This document shows, one piece after another, positions 6,509 to 10,256 of a stretch of DNA of 10,256 bases. Under the pieces are notes generated by a model that saw only the letters and a program-made list of their open reading frames with translations, had not been told where the DNA came from and ran no database searches. A program made the translations under genes and the position numbers. Every line of letters starts with the position of its first letter. Position 1 is the stretch's first letter. This DNA comes from Fidelibacterota bacterium (lineage in GTDB: Bacteria; Bipolaricaulota; Bipolaricaulia; UBA7950; UBA9294): the NCBI GenBank assembly GCA_024278395.1, contig JAJRTG010000106.1, forward strand, positions 1-10,256. The letters run 5' to 3'.

Positions 6509-7888
6509 ATGAAGCGAGCACTGTTCGCCGGATTGGTGTTCCTGACGGCGATATCGTTCCTCAGCCTCGGGGCGCCCGACTACACCATCGTCCCGTGGCC
6601 GTACGGGGCGGTCGTATGGATCGGGGCGCCGTCGCAGGACGCGCAGACAATGGTCGATTACGCGATAAGAGCGGTCCAGAACGTGTTCAGGTTTTGGGGC
6701 ATCCATCCTCCGTCCCCGGCGGCGAACTGGGCACATCCGGTACAGACGAGCTCGCAGGCGTGGTACCGAGGGACGATGGAGCAGATTCAGTCTCCGAGCG
6801 TTCCGATCACGGATTTCATCGGTCGCGACTATTCCCTCATACGCGGCACTCCCGTCCCGGAGCCGGGCTCGGACGAACTGCTCATCCTCCCGGCTCCGAG
6901 CTGGGAAAGGGAGAAGATCCCCCCGCTGATCATCGGGGCCTATCCCGACCGGGAGTCTATGAACGCCGCATGCGGGGACTACTCGTTCATCGGAACCTAC
7001 GGGCCACCTCTTTCGTTCCGCGCGCTCATGTTGGAGAAACCGACCGGACCGAGCGCGAGCTTGATCCCGATCCTCGCCTCAGGGTCGGACATCATCCTGC
7101 CCCGCACCGATGACTGGCGATCCATCCTCGACCATGAGATCGCTCACTGGTTGACCAGCCTCGTGTGCCGGTACGAGGGGACCGATTTCGGTTCGCTGCC
7201 ACCGGTGATGGCAGAGGGGATCGCCGACTACACCGCATATTCCCTGTCCGGCGCCGGCCGCCGTTGGGAAAACGTCGCCGCGGCGTGGGTCCAAGCCGGC
7301 GGCAAGTTGGACAGCGTCCCTCCACCCCTGTGGTACGATGTCGGGACGAGCGTGGTCGACTACCTCGTTGAACGAAAGGGGAAGGACGTTCTCCTGTATT
7401 CGCTCCCCGAGTTCGCCGCGGATTGGGCAAGGCAGGCGGCGGCGATCACCCCGGGCTGGCGGGCGTCGCTGCACAATGAAAAGCTGACGGACGGCGACCG
7501 CGCGCTGTACGAAGCAACGCTGGAACGGCTGGACCTGTGCGCGTGGATGCTCGATCCGGTCCTTCCCCCAGAGGCGCAGGCGTTGTTAGATAAGCTCTAC
7601 ACCGGGAAAGGGGCCCCTTCCGACATCGATGCCTTTTGGAAGCTCATCTCTACGGCTCCGCCGCCCCCGTCCCATGACGCCTGGGCTCGGCTAGCCCGCC
7701 GTGAGGACACGTTCCGGATCGTCCAGTACCGGGACGGCGATCGTAACGGCGAGCGGATGGCGCGGGCACGGGTGGAGATAAACCTGAGGAAGTACCGTGA
7801 AGGTGGCGATTGGCAGGGCTATTACCACTGGTTCATAACCGGCCTGCGCAAGGTCATCGCCGCGTGGGGAGATACAAAAGGAGGATGA
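6509..7888 (+). CDS. Exported metallopeptidase-like protein with HEIAH motif (gluzincin, peptidase-MA-like)
   Basis: A 459-residue protein with an N-terminal signal peptide (KR followed by a hydrophobic run at about 4-21, ending near SLGAP), so it is probably secreted or periplasmic. At 209-213 it has HEIAH, a zinc-binding HExxH motif, followed by LPPVMAEGIADY, placing Glu 236 as the third ligand 23 residues on. This spacing and the (L)PxxxAEGxAxY pattern resemble gluzincin peptidases of the MA clan, including peptidase-MA-like domains. His 209, His 213, Glu 236 and catalytic Glu 210 are thus all present. The rest of the protein matches no family I can name. ATG 6509 has AGAGGG at 6498-6503 with a 5-base spacer. 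The next gene begins on the base after its stop. Substrate is unknown and proteolysis is inferred. Confidence 0.75.
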   Translation: MKRALFAGLVFLTAISFLSLGAPDYTIVPWPYGAVVWIGAPSQDAQTMVDYAIRAVQNVFRFWGIHPPSPAANWAHPVQTSSQAWYRGTMEQIQSPSVPITDFIGRDYSLIRGTPVPEPGSDELLILPAPSWEREKIPPLIIGAYPDRESMNAACGDYSFIGTYGPPLSFRALMLEKPTGPSASLIPILASGSDIILPRTDDWRSILDHEIAHWLTSLVCRYEGTDFGSLPPVMAEGIADYTAYSLSGAGRRWENVAAAWVQAGGKLDSVPPPLWYDVGTSVVDYLVERKGKDVLLYSLPEFAADWARQAAAITPGWRASLHNEKLTDGDRALYEATLERLDLCAWMLDPVLPPEAQALLDKLYTGKGAPSDIDAFWKLISTAPPPPSHDAWARLARREDTFRIVQYRDGDRNGERMARARVEINLRKYREGGDWQGYYHWFITGLRKVIAAWGDTKGG

Positions 7889-9016
7889 ATGACTAACGAG
7901 ATCAACGTCGCGATCATCGGGCAGCGGTTCATGGGGCGGGCGCACGCGAACGCGTACCGCCAGGTGCGGGCGTTCTTCGATCCCCCGCTCTCTCCGCGGC
8001 TCCGGCTCGCCTGCGGACGGAACGAAACCGCTCTTACGGAATTCGCGCGCCGGTTCGGATGGGAGGAGCACTCGACCGATTGGCACAACGCCGTCTCCAG
8101 GGACGATATCGACCTGATCGACATCTGCAGCGCGAACGACCTGCACGCCGAGATCGCGATCCAGGCGGCGCGGGCGGGCAAGGCGGTCTTCTGCGAGAAG
8201 CCGCTCGGACGCGACCTTTCGGAGGCAAGACGGATGCTCGCCGCGGTGGAGGAGGCCGAAGTCCCGCACATGATATGCTTCAACAACCGGTTCTACCCCG
8301 CGATTCGGCTCGCCAAAAAGCTGATCGCTGACGGGGCGATCGGGGAGGTGCGCCAGTTTCACGCCCTCTACCTCCAGGACTGGGGGCTCGATCCGAACAT
8401 ACCGTTCACCTGGCGGTTCGACAAGGATAAGGCCGGCTCGGGCGCCCTCGGGGACACGGCCGTGCACATCACCGACCTCGCCCGGTTCCTCGTCGGTGAG
8501 ATCACCGAAGTGGTTGGAGATCTATCCACGTTTATAAAAGAGCGGCCGCTTACCGACGGGTCAGGAACCGGCAGGGTAACGGTCGACGACGCGGCGGCGT
8601 TCCTCGCCCGGTTCGAGAACGGGGCGAGCGGCGTGTTCGAGACGACGCGGGTGGCGACCGGCAGGAAGAACTTCATGCACATCGAGGTGAACGGCACCAA
8701 GGGGAGCATCTACTGGAACCCCGAGGACCTGAACGTCCTGTGGTTCTACTCCCTCGATGACCCCAAAGAGACTCGCGGGTTCCGGCGGATCCTCGTCACC
8801 GAACCCGATCACCCCTACGTCGAGAATTGGTGGCCGCCCGGGCACATCCTCGGCTACGAGCACTCGTTCGTCCACGCCGTGTACGAGCTTCTCACCGCGA
8901 TCGCGGAGGGGCGCAACCCCGAACCGAGCTTCCACGACGGGGTAAAGGCGCAGGCAGTGCTGGAGGCAGTCGCCCGTTCGGTGGAGACCCGGGCCTGGGT
9001 TCCGGTCGAGGGCTAG
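7889..9016 (+). CDS. Gfo/Idh/MocA family NAD(P)-dependent oxidoreductase
   Basis: A 375-residue cytosolic dehydrogenase of the Gfo/Idh/MocA family, which typically oxidise or reduce sugars, inositols or related polyols with NAD(P). The N-terminal Rossmann fold has AIIGQRFMGRAHA, with the dinucleotide-binding glycines 11 and 16. The CEKPL motif at 102-106 gives the conserved catalytic Lys 104, and GDTAVHITD at 188-196 gives Asp 189 and His 193 of the active site. Length is typical. The ATG at 7889 directly follows the stop of the preceding gene (TGAATG), with AAAGGAGG just upstream, so the two genes form an operon. The exact substrate cannot be assigned; no transporter or sugar-kinase gene is nearby to help. 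Its stop abuts that of the convergent xthA. Confidence 0.93.
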   Translation: MTNEINVAIIGQRFMGRAHANAYRQVRAFFDPPLSPRLRLACGRNETALTEFARRFGWEEHSTDWHNAVSRDDIDLIDICSANDLHAEIAIQAARAGKAVFCEKPLGRDLSEARRMLAAVEEAEVPHMICFNNRFYPAIRLAKKLIADGAIGEVRQFHALYLQDWGLDPNIPFTWRFDKDKAGSGALGDTAVHITDLARFLVGEITEVVGDLSTFIKERPLTDGSGTGRVTVDDAAAFLARFENGASGVFETTRVATGRKNFMHIEVNGTKGSIYWNPEDLNVLWFYSLDDPKETRGFRRILVTEPDHPYVENWWPPGHILGYEHSFVHAVYELLTAIAEGRNPEPSFHDGVKAQAVLEAVARSVETRAWVPVEG

Positions 9017-9796
9017 CTAGAGCTCGAACTCGGCGACGAGGAAGGTGTGATCGGACGGGCGCTCTGCCTTGCGCGCCTCGCGGTCGATCCACGCGGCCGT
9101 CGAGCGCTCAGCGAGCGGTTTCGTCGCCCAGATGTGATCGACCCGCCAGCCGAGGTTCCGCTCGAGCGCGCCCCGGACCCGATAATCCCAAAACGTGTAC
9201 TGCCCCGGATCGTCCGGGTGATGGCGGCGGAAGACATCGATGAACCCCCACTCTCGGATCCGGGCGAGCGCCGCCCGGGCATCGGGATGGAAGTCGACAT
9301 GATTCACCAGCCGCTTGGGGTTGTGGACGTCGATCTCCTCCGGGGCGACGTTCAAATCCCCGCACCAGATGAGGGGTTGAGCCGGGGAGAAGTTGCGCGC
9401 GAAGTAGTCGCGCAGCCGGGCGAGCCATTCGAGCTTGTAGGCGAACATCTCCGAGTTGACCGATCTCCCCTGAGGGACGTAGGTGTTGACGATCGGGATC
9501 CCGTGCACCGTCGCCCGGATCAGCCGCGCCTCATCGTGGGGTTCTGAATCGAGCCCGAACGAGACCTCCTCCGGTTCCTCCCGGGAGGCGATCGCCACCC
9601 CGGCATAGGCCTTCTGGCCGCGGAACACGACGTTGTACCCGACCTCCGCGAACGCCTCCCGCGGGAAGTCGGGATCCTGGACCTTGGTCTCTTGGATGCA
9701 CAGGACGTCAGGCCGGTTGCGGGAGAGCCAGTCCTGCACGAGCGGGATCCGGCTTCTGATCGAGTTTGCGTTGTACGTCGCGATTTTGAAGATCAT
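9017..9796 (-). CDS. xthA: Exodeoxyribonuclease III / AP endonuclease
   Basis: A 259-residue member of the exonuclease III family, which cuts DNA at abasic sites and trims 3' ends in base excision repair in the cytosol. Motifs and catalytic residues: YNANSIRSR with Asn 11, IQETKV with metal-binding Glu 36, NTYVPQG with Tyr 106, CGDLNVAP with Asp 147 and Asn 149, WRVDHIW with Asp 220, and SDHTF with Asp 249 and His 250 near the end. All are intact and the length is normal. The ATG at 9796 follows GGGGGA and lies immediately after the hicA stop (TAAATG), so the gene is probably read from the hicBA transcript at least in part. The G+C content is high (44 of 60 bases over 9121-9180 by hand count), unlike hicBA. 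Confidence 0.96.
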   Translation of the reverse strand: MIFKIATYNANSIRSRIPLVQDWLSRNRPDVLCIQETKVQDPDFPREAFAEVGYNVVFRGQKAYAGVAIASREEPEEVSFGLDSEPHDEARLIRATVHGIPIVNTYVPQGRSVNSEMFAYKLEWLARLRDYFARNFSPAQPLIWCGDLNVAPEEIDVHNPKRLVNHVDFHPDARAALARIREWGFIDVFRRHHPDDPGQYTFWDYRVRGALERNLGWRVDHIWATKPLAERSTAAWIDREARKAERPSDHTFLVAEFEL

Positions 9797-9988
9797 TTAT
9801 CCCCCAATTCCCGGCACTGATAACCGGCGGCATATTTTGCGCACAAGTTTATTGGAGATTTCCGAGTGCCGGGGAATCGTTTCTACAGCACCCGTCATCG
9901 GGTTATACCACAGTGAGTGAGACCGGCCTTCGCGCTTAAGGTAACAACCGTGTTTGCGGAGATGTTTCAGTAGCTGTTCCCGCTTCAC
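9797..9988 (-). CDS. hicA: HicA-type mRNA interferase toxin
   Basis: A 63-residue basic protein of the HicA (YcfA) family, small toxins with a double-stranded-RNA-binding-like fold that cut mRNA and are held inactive by HicB. Seen: LLKHLRKHGCYLKREG then SHSLWYNP, with the presumed catalytic His 24, and IPRHSEISNKLVRKICRRL, matching the family's closing strand and helix. The start is GTG at 9988, overlapping the hicB stop as GTGA, so antitoxin and toxin are coupled with the antitoxin first. The C-terminal GIGG codons double as the ribosome binding site of xthA. About half the bases over 9841-10020 are G or C (91 of 180 by hand count), well below neighbouring genes, which suggests acquisition by transfer. 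Confidence 0.88.
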   Translation of the reverse strand: MKREQLLKHLRKHGCYLKREGRSHSLWYNPMTGAVETIPRHSEISNKLVRKICRRLSVPGIGG

Positions 9989-10200
9989 TTTACTGTGATC
10001 TTCTCTGTGATTGCGTCAGCGGGTACACCGCGCAATCCTTCCTCTCGACGGTCTTGCAAGATGAGAGCGATCGCTTCGGCTAGGCTCTCGCGCGCTTCCT
10101 CTTTCGATCTTCCCTGACCGTTGGCACCAGGGATCTCCGGACAGTACGCAATGTACCATTCGCCGTCACGCTCGATAACTGCCGTGAATTCGTTTCGCAT
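9985..10200 (-). CDS. hicB: HicB-type antitoxin, short form
   Basis: A 71-residue acidic protein of the HicB family, which neutralises HicA by direct binding. The N-terminal part FTAVIERDGEWYIAYCPEIPG followed by GQGRSKEEARESLAEAIALIL is the conserved HicB beta-alpha core. The C-terminus ends soon after (ADAITEKITVK), with no room for the separate helix-turn-helix or ribbon-helix-helix domain that longer HicB proteins use to bind their promoter. The ATG at 10200 is chosen because AGGAGG lies seven bases before it; the ATG at 10221 falls within the -10 box and would not be transcribed from it. The gene overlaps hicA by four bases. Confidence 0.9.
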   Translation of the reverse strand: MRNEFTAVIERDGEWYIAYCPEIPGANGQGRSKEEARESLAEAIALILQDRREEGLRGVPADAITEKITVK

Positions 10201-10219
10201 CGCAATCCCTCCTACCTCC

Positions 10220-10225
10220 ATTATA
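10220..10225 (-). promoter_or_regulatory. Promoter -10 box for hicBA-xthA
   Basis: On the minus strand a perfect TATAAT occupies 10225-10220, 20 bases before the hicB ATG. No good -35 box is seen at the usual distance (CTTCAA at 10246-10241 is weak). Transcription would start near 10213. The window ends at 10256, so upstream operators may be cut off. Confidence 0.6.
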
Positions 10226-10256
10226 CATCTTTAGCAAGGATTGAAGAGGCGCTCAA

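Noticed and set aside
7691..8467. 258-residue open frame on the - strand across the peptidase-oxidoreductase junction
   Set aside because: It spans two well-supported genes on the other strand and has no motif.
541..9019. A combined DNA-repair island (xseAB, rarA, xthA)
   Set aside because: The genes are far apart, on different strands and in separate operons with unrelated genes; these are common housekeeping repair genes and need no shared system.
10201..10221. Longer hicB start at 10221
   Set aside because: The ATG is part of the TATAAT box and would precede the transcript start; AGGAGG favours 10200.
1..10256. CRISPR arrays, tRNA/rRNA genes, insertion sequences, riboswitches, phage attachment sites
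   Set aside because: No spaced direct repeats, transposase motifs, cloverleaf-like segments or long structured leaders were seen; gaps between genes are all under about 100 bases.

Overview
This is a gene-dense, G+C-rich (roughly 60% or more in most genes) bacterial chromosomal window with no mobile element, RNA gene or CRISPR array that I can support. Genes abut or overlap at nearly every junction, and TTG and GTG starts with strong AGGAGG-type ribosome binding sites are common. No taxonomic marker is present. The compact layout would suit an uncultivated G+C-rich, possibly thermophilic lineage (Bipolaricaulota-like is a guess only).

Layout. 2-557 (+): the 3' end of xseA and all of xseB, the two exonuclease VII subunits. 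541-3846 (+): a sigma-70-like promoter inside the end of xseB drives two overlapping paralogous acyl-CoA synthetases. 3843-4115 (-): an acylphosphatase whose stop codon overlaps that of the second synthetase. 4134-4363 (+): a small ribbon-helix-helix protein with its own promoter and a palindromic operator-like site. 4365-6412 (-): rarA followed by a Wzz-type chain-length protein, coupled by an ATGA overlap. 6473-9016 (+): a promoter, a secreted zinc-metallopeptidase-like protein of no family I can name firmly, and a Gfo/Idh/MocA oxidoreductase starting on the next base. 9017-10225 (-): a hicB-hicA toxin-antitoxin pair whose last stop codon abuts the start of exonuclease III (xthA).

How the parts relate. 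Three genes or gene sets concern DNA maintenance (exonuclease VII, RarA, exonuclease III), but they lie in separate transcription units, so I do not read them as one system. The synthetase pair is the metabolic core; its substrate cannot be read from sequence. The most interesting points are: an Asp in both synthetases where the family's C-terminal catalytic Lys is expected; a 71-base nearly identical block shared by these otherwise diverged paralogues; a HEIAH metallopeptidase-like exported protein paired with a cytosolic dehydrogenase; and the hicBA-xthA arrangement. I see no convincing evidence for a wholly new multi-gene system.
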